This document shows, in pieces, positions 1-8,576 of a stretch of 36,975 nucleotides of DNA (positions within the stretch are counted from its first letter, which is position 1; each line of letters starts with the position of its first letter). The position numbers were made by a program, and so were the translations under genes. Source of the DNA: a virus; the IMG/VR virus record IMGVR_UViG_3300017962_000036, positions 1 to 36,975 of that record; one strand, 5' to 3'. The notes beneath the pieces were generated by a model. The model did no database searches and was not told where the DNA came from. It was given only the letters and a program-made list of their open reading frames with translations.

Positions 1-41
1 CTGATATTGAGGATCTCCTCCATGTTTTCTTCTAGGCTCAT
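1..41 (-). CDS. Start of the next late gene, cut by window edge (possibly small terminase gp16)
   Basis: An ATG at 41-39 overlaps the TGA stop of gp15 as ATGA, and 13 codons stay open to the window edge, reading MSLEENMEEILNI. The tight stop-start overlap matches other junctions in this operon. An AAGGA lies about 11 bases before the ATG, longer than ideal. In T4 the gene after 15 is 16 (small terminase), and an acidic N-terminus fits that, but 13 residues cannot identify a family. The product name is therefore inference from gene order only. Confidence 0.55.
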   Translation of the reverse strand, partial: MSLEENMEEILNI

Positions 42-838
42 AAGAATTCAATTCCTTCATTAAATCCAAAGTCATCATCAGCGGTCAATAGAAGATCGTC
101 TAAACCATCAATGTTACCATCTTCATTGATATCTGTTGTTGCTTTTGGCGTGTATGTTCTTGTAATAGTTCTACGATTGACATTATTATCACCAAGCGTT
201 TCGTGAATGATTGCTTTCTTGATAACAGAAGCAGTGTTGTATGGACCGTAGAGATAAGTTTTAGCAGTGAAGTTTAGAGTATATACAATGTATCTACGTT
301 CTAAAAAACTATCATCCCAGTTATCTTCATGACTTATACTATTGAGAACTATAGCAACATCTTTTTTCTCATCCATATCTGGAATCATATTCAATGTTAA
401 TGAAAATGATGGTTGAAAATATGGAAGTATTTGTTCTGTAATTTGCAGTGCATCATCTTGAGACTTTGCAATTACACCTAGTTCAAAATTTATATTATAA
501 GGAACAGGAACATATTGAGTTCGGACCTCATTACCATTATCATCAATGATCGTTTTGTATTTTTGAATTGGTGATGTCTTACGGGCAGAATCGTAGTCAA
601 GACCTGTCATCTCAAAATAGAGACGTGGCAATGTGATTGATACTTTACGAAGATCTGGGTTCTCTTCCAATCGAACTAAAAACTTTTGCTTAGGTCCATA
701 AGCAAGAGGAACTTTCTGTTGCTCAATAATAGAATCATCCGAAGGATCTTTTCTTCTGATCTCTACATTATTAAATAGAGTTCCAAAAGCAATGACAGTT
801 CTTCGTATAGTTTCGTTATAAAAATGAGATCCTAACAT
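38..838 (-). CDS. 15: Tail completion / proximal sheath stabilisation protein, gp15-like
   Basis: This 266-aa protein is close in length to T4 gp15 (272 aa), which caps the contracted-tail proximal end and stabilises the sheath before the tail joins the head. The N-terminal FYNETIRRTVIAFGTLFNN and the central segment around QYVPVPYNINFELGVIAKS are typical of the cyanomyovirus gp15 family as I know it. A short charged C-terminal tail rich in Asp follows about residue 235. It starts with TAATG overlapping the gp14 stop and has no obvious Shine-Dalgarno, which suggests translational coupling. The order gp13-gp14-gp15 supports the call strongly. Expected location is the tail-neck junction of the virion. 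Confidence 0.9.
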   Translation of the reverse strand: MLGSHFYNETIRRTVIAFGTLFNNVEIRRKDPSDDSIIEQQKVPLAYGPKQKFLVRLEENPDLRKVSITLPRLYFEMTGLDYDSARKTSPIQKYKTIIDDNGNEVRTQYVPVPYNINFELGVIAKSQDDALQITEQILPYFQPSFSLTLNMIPDMDEKKDVAIVLNSISHEDNWDDSFLERRYIVYTLNFTAKTYLYGPYNTASVIKKAIIHETLGDNNVNRRTITRTYTPKATTDINEDGNIDGLDDLLLTADDDFGFNEGIEFL

Positions 839-1779
839 TAGAAGACATCAGTAAAGTTTCCATATTCGCCAAATGGATTCCTCTCTGTAAAGTCGAGAAT
901 GTCATCCGCTTCAACTTCTATGTATTTATTATCATCATATTCACTATTGCTGTCATCAATATTGACAGTAGGACTTTGATTTCCTATAATGTATACACCA
1001 TCACTAGTGTATGAAGATCCACTTTGTTTTAGTACAGCTTGTCCTTCTGCAAAGTCTCCAGTAATATTGATTAGTTTCAATGATCTAGTTGGTGCATCCC
1101 AGTCTGCTACCTTAGCAGTTATACCAGTTGGAGTATATGTTGTATTACCTAACAACTCACCAACAGTGTGATATTCTATAATATCATTTTGATAGTAGTT
1201 GCCAGTTCCACCTTCATCCAATACAAGAGTAATGGAGTAATCTGTTTCTAGTGCGTCATCATCAATCTCAGGAATTCCAGTATTGAAATCATCGCTACCA
1301 ACATCATAGATTTCACAAGTTAGAGTATAGAAATATACTTTACCTAACTGATAGAAAGGTTGTTCTCTTTCTACAAATTTTATTTCATATATATCTTCTG
1401 TTAGTGGGAAGTATATTAGATCACCTTCATTGGGTCTTGTCATAATTTCTAGATTTTTCAATCTAGGTGCTTCTTCATCCCATCGTCTTGCGGAGATAGT
1501 AATCCTGATTTCATCAGTAATCTTTAGACCAAACTTACTGATAAATTCTGAAGTATCTCCAAATCCTTCTACGTTTTGTAAGAACGCTTCTATAACTATT
1601 TTCTCATTGAACTCTGAGAAGATAATGTCACCAAGAACTCCATCTTGAGTTGTCTTTCTAGAGAGATAATAGACATCACTACCGAAGAGCTTGATCTGCT
1701 CATCTACTAAATCTTGAACTAGGTTTTGTTCCCCACTATCATTTTTTAGATAGAGTGGAAAGTAATGACTGGTAGGCAT
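838..1779 (-). CDS. 14: Neck protein, gp14-like
   Basis: This 313-aa protein sits between gp13-like and gp15-like genes, exactly as in T4, where gp14 (256 aa) joins gp13 to form the neck that closes the packaged head and receives the tail. The N-terminal half (start MPTSHYFPLYLK, then EQNLVQDLVDEQIKLFGSD near residues 18-36, and the RRWDEEAPRL region near residue 100) is the pattern of cyanomyovirus gp14. The protein is longer than T4 gp14; the extra length is a C-terminal extension, about residues 170-300, of acidic beta-rich sequence ending in RNPFGEYGNFTDVF. The start ATG lies one base after the gp13 stop, and only a weak GGATAAG precedes it. The identity rests on recognised sequence and on context. 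Confidence 0.9.
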   Translation of the reverse strand: MPTSHYFPLYLKNDSGEQNLVQDLVDEQIKLFGSDVYYLSRKTTQDGVLGDIIFSEFNEKIVIEAFLQNVEGFGDTSEFISKFGLKITDEIRITISARRWDEEAPRLKNLEIMTRPNEGDLIYFPLTEDIYEIKFVEREQPFYQLGKVYFYTLTCEIYDVGSDDFNTGIPEIDDDALETDYSITLVLDEGGTGNYYQNDIIEYHTVGELLGNTTYTPTGITAKVADWDAPTRSLKLINITGDFAEGQAVLKQSGSSYTSDGVYIIGNQSPTVNIDDSNSEYDDNKYIEVEADDILDFTERNPFGEYGNFTDVF

Positions 1780-1780
1780 C

Positions 1781-2581
1781 TTATCCGATCATGTCCATAG
1801 GTGGAATAGCATACTTGCTGAGGACTTCACTTTCTATTTGCATAATCTCTCCAACAGCATCTTCATACAACTGTCTTCCATTCATGGTAATACCACCAGG
1901 AAGTTGTACGTTATTAAACTTGATCATGTTTTGACCCCACTGTCTTTTGATTAGAGCAGTAGCGTATCTCTTCAAGAACATATCATTATACATTTCGGTT
2001 GCGTCTGTAGGATCAACAAGACGATGTGCCTCAATCAATAACCAAGTATCCTCTTTGAGGAATGCCTTATTGATATCAAGATATAAACGATCACGACGCA
2101 TTGTGTATCTGAACTGCTGGAATGATCCATTGTTGAGGACCATATCCAGTGTCTCTAGATACTGCTTGTTCATATAGTAGTTGAGGATATCTAGTGATCC
2201 AAACGCATACAGATCGTTCAGGAACAACTGATACTCAACACCAAAAAGGTTAGAACGGATTGAGTTGCTGACTAGACCAAATACTCTTGTAATGCCAACA
2301 ACGTGATTAGGAATAGGAATATAATTTGTTGCCTCTTCCCAATTAGTAGTTCCAGATGTTGTAGTTAGTTCTCCATCAAATCTTGTTAGATCGTCAGCAG
2401 TAATTTTGTGTCTTAGGTAAGCACGCTCAGCACCATTGTAGCAGTTCTCTTGAAAAAACTGAATGGCATCATCAATCAGATCATCAACTTGATCATCATC
2501 AACGTTGATTTCTAATACTGGTGCGCCTAATTTTCTTAGGCAGTAATCAGTAAACTCTGCCCTAGATGCTGGTTGAGCCAT
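1781..2581 (-). CDS. 13: Neck protein, gp13-like
   Basis: This 266-aa protein (T4 gp13 is 309 aa) begins with a recognisable cyanomyovirus gp13 sequence: an N-terminal segment containing FTDYCLRKLGAPVLEINVDD, an acidic helix DDQVDDLIDDAIQFFQEN (about 26-43), and a C-terminal KRQWGQNMIKF. It also carries the block of aromatic, helical residues LYAFGSLDILNYYMNKQYLE. gp13 and gp14 form the neck complex on the portal after packaging. The start is preceded by AGG repeats (GTAGGTTGTAAGG) and, 23 bases further up, by a GATAAATA late-promoter motif, so gp13-14-15 can be transcribed as a unit from its own promoter. Confidence 0.92.
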   Translation of the reverse strand: MAQPASRAEFTDYCLRKLGAPVLEINVDDDQVDDLIDDAIQFFQENCYNGAERAYLRHKITADDLTRFDGELTTTSGTTNWEEATNYIPIPNHVVGITRVFGLVSNSIRSNLFGVEYQLFLNDLYAFGSLDILNYYMNKQYLETLDMVLNNGSFQQFRYTMRRDRLYLDINKAFLKEDTWLLIEAHRLVDPTDATEMYNDMFLKRYATALIKRQWGQNMIKFNNVQLPGGITMNGRQLYEDAVGEIMQIESEVLSKYAIPPMDMIG

Positions 2582-2603
2582 CCTTACAACCTACTTTATT
2601 AAG

Positions 2604-2611
2604 TATTTATC
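2604..2611 (-). promoter_or_regulatory. Late promoter motif GATAAATA before gp13
   Basis: Reading the minus strand, TTGATAAATAC fits the T4/cyanophage late consensus NATAAATA. It lies in the 28-base gap before gp13 and overlaps the TGA stop of the 177-aa gene. A small inverted repeat (TACTT/AAGTA with a 4-base loop) begins in its last two bases. Such motifs are rare elsewhere in the window: I saw four others inside coding DNA and four in about 225 bases of gaps. Confidence 0.65.
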
Positions 2612-3143
2612 AAAAGAAGGTAGAGAAGGAATATGCTCCTCCGCCAACTGGAGCAACCGTATAGTCAGCAATCCATTCGGCAGTATCAACTTCTACATAT
2701 CTTCTATTACTTCGTCTTCCACTAGCACCACCAGTCTGAATAATACCAACCTCAACGTTAGCTCCAGATAGTGCTGCTAGAATATTGGCATTCCAGGTAA
2801 ATGATATGGTTTGACCTGTGGTAGATGATACCGTAATATTATTACTAGATGTTCCTGTAGAACTTCCAGACTCATAGACAACTAACTGAACTGTTGGATT
2901 ATTTCCACCGCTAGCATTTTTCTTTACAACTGCCCTAAAGGTTTGTAAGTTTGCTCCACTAGTTAGAGTGTCTGTTGGTGATGGAAAAGAAAGAATTATT
3001 TCAGTTGCTCCACTAGTATCAGCAGTAGCAAACGTTCCATCAGCATTAGCAACACCTTCATCCAAATTTGCAATTACAGCGTCATTGTTAAATCCTACAG
3101 GAGTTCCTATTACTGCATCAGGTAATAAAGTTTCAGTTGCCAT
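2610..3143 (-). CDS. Virion structural protein, beta-sandwich type, 177 aa
   Basis: A 177-aa protein rich in Thr, Ser, Gly and Val with no signal peptide or membrane segment. From about residue 65 the sequence alternates short beta strands (FRAVVKKNASGGN, then VQLVVYESGSS, then ISFTWNANILAAL) and ends with an EWIADY segment. This jelly-roll-like pattern recurs in many phage appendage proteins and probably marks a structural or decoration protein. The start lies two bases after the stop of the 46-aa gene upstream. The terminal TGA is part of a late-promoter motif for gp13. The function is unknown; it could be a fibre tip or a neck decoration because it abuts gp13. Confidence 0.75.
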   Translation of the reverse strand: MATETLLPDAVIGTPVGFNNDAVIANLDEGVANADGTFATADTSGATEIILSFPSPTDTLTSGANLQTFRAVVKKNASGGNNPTVQLVVYESGSSTGTSSNNITVSSTTGQTISFTWNANILAALSGANVEVGIIQTGGASGRRSNRRYVEVDTAEWIADYTVAPVGGGAYSFSTFF

Positions 3144-3145
3144 AA

Positions 3146-3286
3146 TTATTCAGTGGGTTGTTGTGATTCGCTGTCGTCTAATAAATTTTTATTTTCTTCT
3201 AGTTTTTTCATAGACTCTAGTTGACTAGCATCTAGAGAACTTCTGTGGTCTTTATTTCTTTGTGCTAATTTTTTACTAAATGTCAT
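3146..3286 (-). CDS. Small charged, helix-prone protein, 46 aa
   Basis: An ORF of 46 codons from ATG at 3286 to TAA at 3148-3146. It fills the 148-base space between two structural genes, starting five bases after the upstream stop and ending two bases before the next ATG. The translation begins MTFSKKLAQRNKDHRSS and continues with Lys/Glu/Asn-rich, helix-favouring sequence (QLESMKKLEENKNLL) to a C-terminal ESQQPTE. The exact fit between neighbours and the coding-like composition argue that it is real. It resembles the other tiny helical proteins scattered through this operon (67, 60 and 74 aa). Function unknown; a chaperone or assembly role for the adjacent fibre is a guess. Confidence 0.72.
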   Translation of the reverse strand: MTFSKKLAQRNKDHRSSLDASQLESMKKLEENKNLLDDSESQQPTE

Positions 3287-3291
3287 GATTA

Positions 3292-5004
3292 TTAACTGGG
3301 TACTAAACGTAATGCGACTGTAACTCTTGTAACAGTTGTAGCAGAGTCAACTTCAAATTCTATCACATCTCTTGCGGATAGTGTAGTTGTCCATGAAGAT
3401 AATGTGAGATCTTCTGCTTTCTGTGCTGAAGATAATGTTGGAAGTTCCGTTCCAGCAATAGAAGATGTTGTTGGGAATCCTGTGAAAGTAGAACGGTTTA
3501 CATCAACTACAATACTTCCAGATTGATCTGCAATAATCGTCCAACCAGTTACTGTATAATCTCCATCAATAACAATTACTCCTTTCTTTCCAGTAGTAAT
3601 TGCAGAACCACCACCATCAATTACAAAGTTGAGAGTTCTGGTATTTGAAACAAATGAAGCATTTTGAGATCCGTCAAACTGGAGAATGTCATTTGCAGCA
3701 CCCCCTGCAGCAGGGAGAGTGATAATATAATCATTAGTTACATTTGCTGGTGCTTGTATAAGAACTGTATTAGTTCTGTCGTCATCTTGTAATGATATTC
3801 CTTGACCTATAGCAACACCATCGGGAGAAATCTGAAAAACACTAGTGCCCTGATATGTACAACTAAGTAATCTTGAATCTGCTCCGACACTTACGTTGCT
3901 TGTGCTACCTCCAGAATCATTTGTGCATTGTATAGTAAATCCAGTATAATTAACGCTAGCGACTGGCCAGTTTGCAACTACACTAGATCCATTGCTTGTA
4001 GAATAAAAAGATCTTGAAACAATGCCAAGATTTCCTGCATCTTTATTAGAAAGATAAACACTAAAACTTGAAGTTGGTCCAATAGATCCAGTTGAAGTGC
4101 CATCTTCATCTGGATCTTCTATCTGGGAAATTATTGTCGTGTATCCATATCCCTGCTGCACTCCTGATGGCGGACCAGCATCATAAGCACCAAGCCAATC
4201 AATTGACGCCATGAAATCATCTGCTGCTGGACTAATTGATTCTCTTATTAAGTTTGTAATTGGACCTCTGTTTGCTCCTGATTCGCTAATTTTAATAGCA
4301 ACTGGGGTAAACACAGTGCCTTCAACAAAGAGATTTCCACTAGCATCAGTTTTATTACCAATATTCAAACGTGTATTAGTAGCATCAAAGTTGATATCCG
4401 TGTCTGATGTAAAGTTTCCAGCACCATCACTGAATTGAATATCACCAGATCCACCAGCAGCAGACTGAGTTGTTCCAGAAGCATTTGCCCAAACTAGAGT
4501 AGCATCAGTTGCTGTTGGTGTTGGAGAAGAAGCAATCTGCAATATGTCTCCAGCTGAACCAATTGTTGCTGGTAATGTATAAGTTCGAACTGCTCCAATA
4601 GAAGCAGGAGATTGGAGAGCAATATAGTTTGTGCCATCTCCAAGTCTTAGATCTCCTTGACTATCAATAAGAAGATTGCTGCCGTCTGTAGTAATTCCAG
4701 TAGCACCAGCAAATGATCCAGAACTATTATATTGTATTTGTGTATCAGATCCTGCAGCAGATGCTCCTGGTGCATCTACCCAAGATAAAACTCCAGTTCC
4801 ATTAGTTTGTAAATATTGATTTGCTGTACCATCATCTGCTGGCAAAGTCAGAGTATAATTTGCTGCTAATGAATCTGGTGCTTTTAAAGAAACAGTATTT
4901 GTTCCATTTGTAGAACCCTCATAAAAAATTAGAGATGCTCCGTCTGCTGCTACTCCACTTATAATTTCTGGATTTATTAATATCTGTCCTCTAGTTAGTG
5001 CCAT
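3292..5004 (-). CDS. Tail-fibre-type protein with repeated fibre modules, 570 aa
   Basis: I start this gene at the ATG at 5004, which overlaps the upstream stop as TAATG and has GGAGG ten bases before it. An in-frame start seven codons earlier lies inside the upstream gene and is less likely. Three copies of a fibre module ending in TLTLPA...LQ (about residues 36-76, 126-173 and 412-447) alternate with Gly/Ser/Asn-rich linkers. The C-terminal domain (about 458-570) contains IDGGGSAIT, IIADQSGSIVVDV and SWTTTLSARDVIEFEVDSAT, a domain I recognise from tail fibre and appendage proteins of many phages. The protein is probably a trimeric fibre or adhesin on the virion surface. Confidence 0.85.
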   Translation of the reverse strand: MALTRGQILINPEIISGVAADGASLIFYEGSTNGTNTVSLKAPDSLAANYTLTLPADDGTANQYLQTNGTGVLSWVDAPGASAAGSDTQIQYNSSGSFAGATGITTDGSNLLIDSQGDLRLGDGTNYIALQSPASIGAVRTYTLPATIGSAGDILQIASSPTPTATDATLVWANASGTTQSAAGGSGDIQFSDGAGNFTSDTDINFDATNTRLNIGNKTDASGNLFVEGTVFTPVAIKISESGANRGPITNLIRESISPAADDFMASIDWLGAYDAGPPSGVQQGYGYTTIISQIEDPDEDGTSTGSIGPTSSFSVYLSNKDAGNLGIVSRSFYSTSNGSSVVANWPVASVNYTGFTIQCTNDSGGSTSNVSVGADSRLLSCTYQGTSVFQISPDGVAIGQGISLQDDDRTNTVLIQAPANVTNDYIITLPAAGGAANDILQFDGSQNASFVSNTRTLNFVIDGGGSAITTGKKGVIVIDGDYTVTGWTIIADQSGSIVVDVNRSTFTGFPTTSSIAGTELPTLSSAQKAEDLTLSSWTTTLSARDVIEFEVDSATTVTRVTVALRLVPS

Positions 5005-7895
5005 TATGCTTGTGCCTCCGTCCAACGAAGAATGATATCAACAGTTGCTGACTGGGAATTGTTATTAGCAATGGTAAATACAATTACTTCTGGTCCATCT
5101 GGATAAGTAGAGTCTCCACCAATGATAGAGTTTTGAACTTCTTTGATAGCAGACAAATCATATGTAGCAGTTCCAGAAGCAGAAAGATATCTAAATAAAA
5201 TCTCTCCATCTTCTGGTGCTGTTGTTGTTCCAGCAAGAGTTCCACCTGAAGTAGCATATTGTGCAAATGATGGTTGGAAAGCAGTTACAGTTCTAACAGT
5301 AGTTGTATTAGCATTCTGCCAAGTTGCTGCTCCAACGTTACTTGGATTCAAGATAGCGGCAATCTCAAGGTTTCTGCTTGAGTTGTTATTCAATTCTAAA
5401 CTTTGTAGCTTGATCTGTGATCTATTAATAATTTCTCTTTCTCCAAGAAGACCAGGAATTGTATCTGAAACTGATGGAGCAGGACGGAACAACAATAGAT
5501 TTTGAATACCATTACCAGCAATAGTTACGTTTGTTACTGACAAACTAAACAGATAACCAGTATCTTCTTGGAATTCTCCATCCATAATTACAGCAGAACC
5601 CCAGTGTGAAATTGTTGGAGCACATGTTGTATTCAATAGAATTGCACTTGAACCTGCTGGGTGATTATATGCTGTGGTTGCTCCACTAAATGATCTAGAT
5701 GCTCCAGCGAGGAATTGTGTATAAGAATCTGCTCTAGTAGTTCCAGTCAATACATTTCCAGATTTGCCAGTATAACTAATAATTTCATGTCTAATAGTTC
5801 CAGATTGATTACTTGTAACCATAACATGTTCTGGATATGTTGCTGATGCTTCTGGGAATCTGGAAGCATCTGCCAATGTAATGTCTCCAGTAGTTCCTGA
5901 TGCTGATGCTAATTTATCTAAAGCTGAATAATTTACAACTTCATATCTTGCTGGCAAGTTTCCAGATCTCATATAAGCTTCTGCGTTGAAGTTACTGTTT
6001 GATATTCTATGAACAGTAACAAAGTTTCCTTCTGGACCTCTCAGCATGAAGTCAATAAATCCAGCACCATACCATGAATACTGAATGGCAACCATCTGCA
6101 TCTTGGATAGATCTATATTATATCCAGATGCTCCTTTTCCATCAATTTTATCGTAGTTGAATTTACTTTGTGGAACGCGAAGTTCCCTAATAATCGTCGG
6201 TTTTGAATTAGTTACAGTAGCACCTCTATTTTCTGGAGATACTGAAATAGAAGTATCACTAGTAATAGTAGTTACCAGATATCTTTGACCTTTGATTAGA
6301 ATATTATCACCAACTTTTAATTGTTCTGTGAATCTTGTATTTGTTCCTGTAACTGCCTGTGATCCATTTGTAATAGAGCAGACACCAGTAAGTTGGAATG
6401 TAGAAGAACGACGAACTACATTCAGTTCTTGTCCATCAAATTCCCAAAAAACTCCGTTAGTATCGTCAAACAATCCACAACGAATAGATGATCCAGACCA
6501 TTTCGTAATAGCAATTCTTGGTTGGTTATCAAGAACGGCAGCGGCATCGGTTGGCGCTGATGCTCCTTCATCTACTCTAAATGTTTTATCATCTACAATA
6601 GTTTTTACAATATATGTTCCGTTGTAATTTGTCGAAGAGATACCATATAATTCAATAGTAGCACCTGCTTGTAATCCATGAGATAATTGAGTTTCAATCG
6701 TGATTTCATTTGTGCCAGAACTCCACGATGCTGACTGTAAATCAAAGATTGGATTGAACAGTGCTCCAGTGGAATACAAAATTCCCTTACCAGATTGATA
6801 ACGGAAGTATCTTTTTGATTGTCTCTTTGCTTCTAATCCATGAATAGGTAAGTATGGACCTACGAGAACACCACCATCAAATGGTCTATGAATAAAGAAA
6901 CTATCATTGATTGCTATTAGACTAACATTAGTCGTTGTAATAGAACCACTAGTTACGGTCTGACCAGCATCATAAACAATAGTATCTCCATCTGTTACTT
7001 CCGTAACAAAGAATCTACCTTCATGTGATTGAGTTCCTGCGGTGGTATCAACAACAAGAATAGGCGAACCTGGAACTAGACCATGTGGACTATTGAATGT
7101 AACGGTTACATTACCACCAGCACCATCACCAGTCATTGTATTAATATCCATAGGAGAACCAACATAAGTTCCTCCTTCTTTTACTACTACCGTTGGGTTG
7201 TATATACTTCCAGTAGCAATACTTCCTTTGACTAGAACATCAAAAGTAGATAATGTAGGAGAGTTATTTGCGCTAACAACAAACAAACCATTCGCCAAAT
7301 CACTATCAGTGCCAGTAATTGAAACTGGTGTTCCCACATCAGGAGCAGTTCCAGTAGTAACTGTTACTCTCACTGTTGAAAAGGTAGCAGCTCCTAAAGA
7401 CTCTATTTCAGATGCTACTAGTGCTGGTCCAGGAAATTCAAAGAACGAAGGGATATTTCTATTCAGTCCAACCGACTGCCATTTAGTTGCTTGTAATCCA
7501 TATTCAAAGTCAGCGTCAATTAGTGACTGTGGATTAGCAACACGTATTCTTTCAATTGCGTCTGTGCCAAAATCGAAAGGACGAACCTTTAGTCCCTGAG
7601 CATTATCTTCAACGTAGATGAGCAACTCATCCGTATCACTCATCGATGTTGTATCAAAATCTAATGTGAAGACACAATGACCATCAATAGAATATGGGAA
7701 GTCTGGGTCAGTTCCTAGCTCTGGGTGTGTATGAGACTTAGTTCCTCCTTTCCCAGCAACTCCAACCGAATATATTACAGTATCTGCAGTTACATTAATA
7801 ATCAATAGAAGATCATTTAGATCTCTATGACCAGGAATTTTTACGGTCTTCGCACTAGCATCAAATAAGTATTGTTTTTCTTGTCTTTTTGCCAT
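5004..7895 (-). CDS. Conserved cyanomyovirus virion structural protein, 963 aa
   Basis: This protein carries several blocks I recognise as strongly conserved among cyanomyovirus virion proteins. They are VRPFDFGTDAIERIRV followed by LIDADFEYGLQATKWQ (about 104-140), RPFDGGV then RYFRYQSGKGI (about 337-372), and YSWYGAGFIDFMLRGPEG with AYMRSGNLPARYEV (about 606-653). Between these, beta-rich SH3-like segments of the type HGL..G..I recur (about 271 and 406). A further segment near residues 690-721 (RHEIISYTG, LTGTTR) is echoed in the 4038-aa protein. There is no signal peptide or enzyme motif. It is probably a baseplate or fibre-base component. The start has GGAG eight bases upstream. Confidence 0.88.
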   Translation of the reverse strand: MAKRQEKQYLFDASAKTVKIPGHRDLNDLLLIINVTADTVIYSVGVAGKGGTKSHTHPELGTDPDFPYSIDGHCVFTLDFDTTSMSDTDELLIYVEDNAQGLKVRPFDFGTDAIERIRVANPQSLIDADFEYGLQATKWQSVGLNRNIPSFFEFPGPALVASEIESLGAATFSTVRVTVTTGTAPDVGTPVSITGTDSDLANGLFVVSANNSPTLSTFDVLVKGSIATGSIYNPTVVVKEGGTYVGSPMDINTMTGDGAGGNVTVTFNSPHGLVPGSPILVVDTTAGTQSHEGRFFVTEVTDGDTIVYDAGQTVTSGSITTTNVSLIAINDSFFIHRPFDGGVLVGPYLPIHGLEAKRQSKRYFRYQSGKGILYSTGALFNPIFDLQSASWSSGTNEITIETQLSHGLQAGATIELYGISSTNYNGTYIVKTIVDDKTFRVDEGASAPTDAAAVLDNQPRIAITKWSGSSIRCGLFDDTNGVFWEFDGQELNVVRRSSTFQLTGVCSITNGSQAVTGTNTRFTEQLKVGDNILIKGQRYLVTTITSDTSISVSPENRGATVTNSKPTIIRELRVPQSKFNYDKIDGKGASGYNIDLSKMQMVAIQYSWYGAGFIDFMLRGPEGNFVTVHRISNSNFNAEAYMRSGNLPARYEVVNYSALDKLASASGTTGDITLADASRFPEASATYPEHVMVTSNQSGTIRHEIISYTGKSGNVLTGTTRADSYTQFLAGASRSFSGATTAYNHPAGSSAILLNTTCAPTISHWGSAVIMDGEFQEDTGYLFSLSVTNVTIAGNGIQNLLLFRPAPSVSDTIPGLLGEREIINRSQIKLQSLELNNNSSRNLEIAAILNPSNVGAATWQNANTTTVRTVTAFQPSFAQYATSGGTLAGTTTAPEDGEILFRYLSASGTATYDLSAIKEVQNSIIGGDSTYPDGPEVIVFTIANNNSQSATVDIILRWTEAQA

Positions 7896-7898
7896 GAT

Positions 7899-8360
7899 CT
7901 ATACTCCAAATACTATGCTATTTACAATTGATTGTTCTTGTGTAACATAAGCATCTAATTCAGTAGTAGAAGTTGTCAACCCAAAAACTACACCAAAAAA
8001 GTCTTGACCTGCTTTTGGCGCTTCTACAAAATTAATTACAATAGGATCTGTCGTCAAATCCGTTCCACCAGAAATATAAAATCCACTTGATTGAGTTGGA
8101 TCTGGTTGTTGAATCACACCACCAACTGATATCATTACTCTCGCTGCTGTTGTTATTTCACTATTTATGAACTTGTTCGTATTGCTAGTAAGAGTAAATG
8201 CTGTTGTAGTTCCATTAAAAGAAGACGCAATATTATCGATAATTTTATACTCAGTGTTTAGTGGAACTATTTGCCATGCTGCACCATTGTATTTCCAAGT
8301 TTTTGTTCCAATAGTAACAGTATCATTCAAACTTGGTGATGCTGGAAAATCTAATGCCAT
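7899..8360 (-). CDS. Small virion/fibre-associated protein, 153 aa
   Basis: A 153-aa protein beginning MALDFPASPSLNDTVTIG followed by WKYNGAAWQ, an N-terminal module found at the start of many phage fibre proteins. The rest (about 35-150) is a beta-rich domain with FNGTTTAFTLT, RVMISVGGVIQQP and FVEAPKAGQDFFGVVFG, a pattern common in cyanophage structural proteins. The start is preceded by the strongest ribosome binding site in the window, GAGGAGGT, formed by the last codons of the 65-aa gene. This predicts high expression and a decoration or fibre role. No catalytic residues are evident. Confidence 0.8.
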   Translation of the reverse strand: MALDFPASPSLNDTVTIGTKTWKYNGAAWQIVPLNTEYKIIDNIASSFNGTTTAFTLTSNTNKFINSEITTAARVMISVGGVIQQPDPTQSSGFYISGGTDLTTDPIVINFVEAPKAGQDFFGVVFGLTTSTTELDAYVTQEQSIVNSIVFGV

Positions 8361-8363
8361 TTT

Positions 8364-8561
8364 TTATACCTCCTCTGGTGTTACAATACCAAAGAATTCA
8401 CATGCTTCTGTCTGACTATCAAACCAATACCATCCATCAACAGGATATGTATGGTCATCCTTAGACTCTTTTCTCAATTCATAATTAGAATTCATTACAA
8501 AATTTGGTCCATAAAGTAATGTACCATTATCATTCTTATAAAATCCTTGTGTGTTTTCCAT
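8364..8561 (-). CDS. Small conserved cyanophage protein, 65 aa
   Basis: A 65-aa protein with GFYKNDNGTLLYGPNFV near the N-terminus and YPVDGWYWFDSQTEACEFFG near the C-terminus. I recognise this as a small protein found among fibre genes of T4-like cyanophages, with no assigned function. It is rich in Trp, Tyr and Phe and has no membrane segment. TAGGAG precedes the ATG by seven bases. Its last codons (P-E-E-V-stop) create the GAGGAGG ribosome binding site of the following gene, so the two are likely translationally linked. Confidence 0.8.
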   Translation of the reverse strand: MENTQGFYKNDNGTLLYGPNFVMNSNYELRKESKDDHTYPVDGWYWFDSQTEACEFFGIVTPEEV

Positions 8562-8576
8562 AGTTAATCTCCTAAA

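Noticed and set aside
5005-5025. In-frame start at 5025 for the 570-aa fibre gene
   Set aside because: It would add seven residues (MDGGTSI) that overlap the end of the upstream gene. The ATG at 5004 has GGAGG ten bases upstream and the TAATG junction common in this operon.
5143-5505. Plus-strand ORF of 120 aa, and similar plus-strand ORFs elsewhere
   Set aside because: They are antisense shadows of minus-strand structural genes, lack ribosome binding sites and neighbours, and have no recognisable protein pattern.
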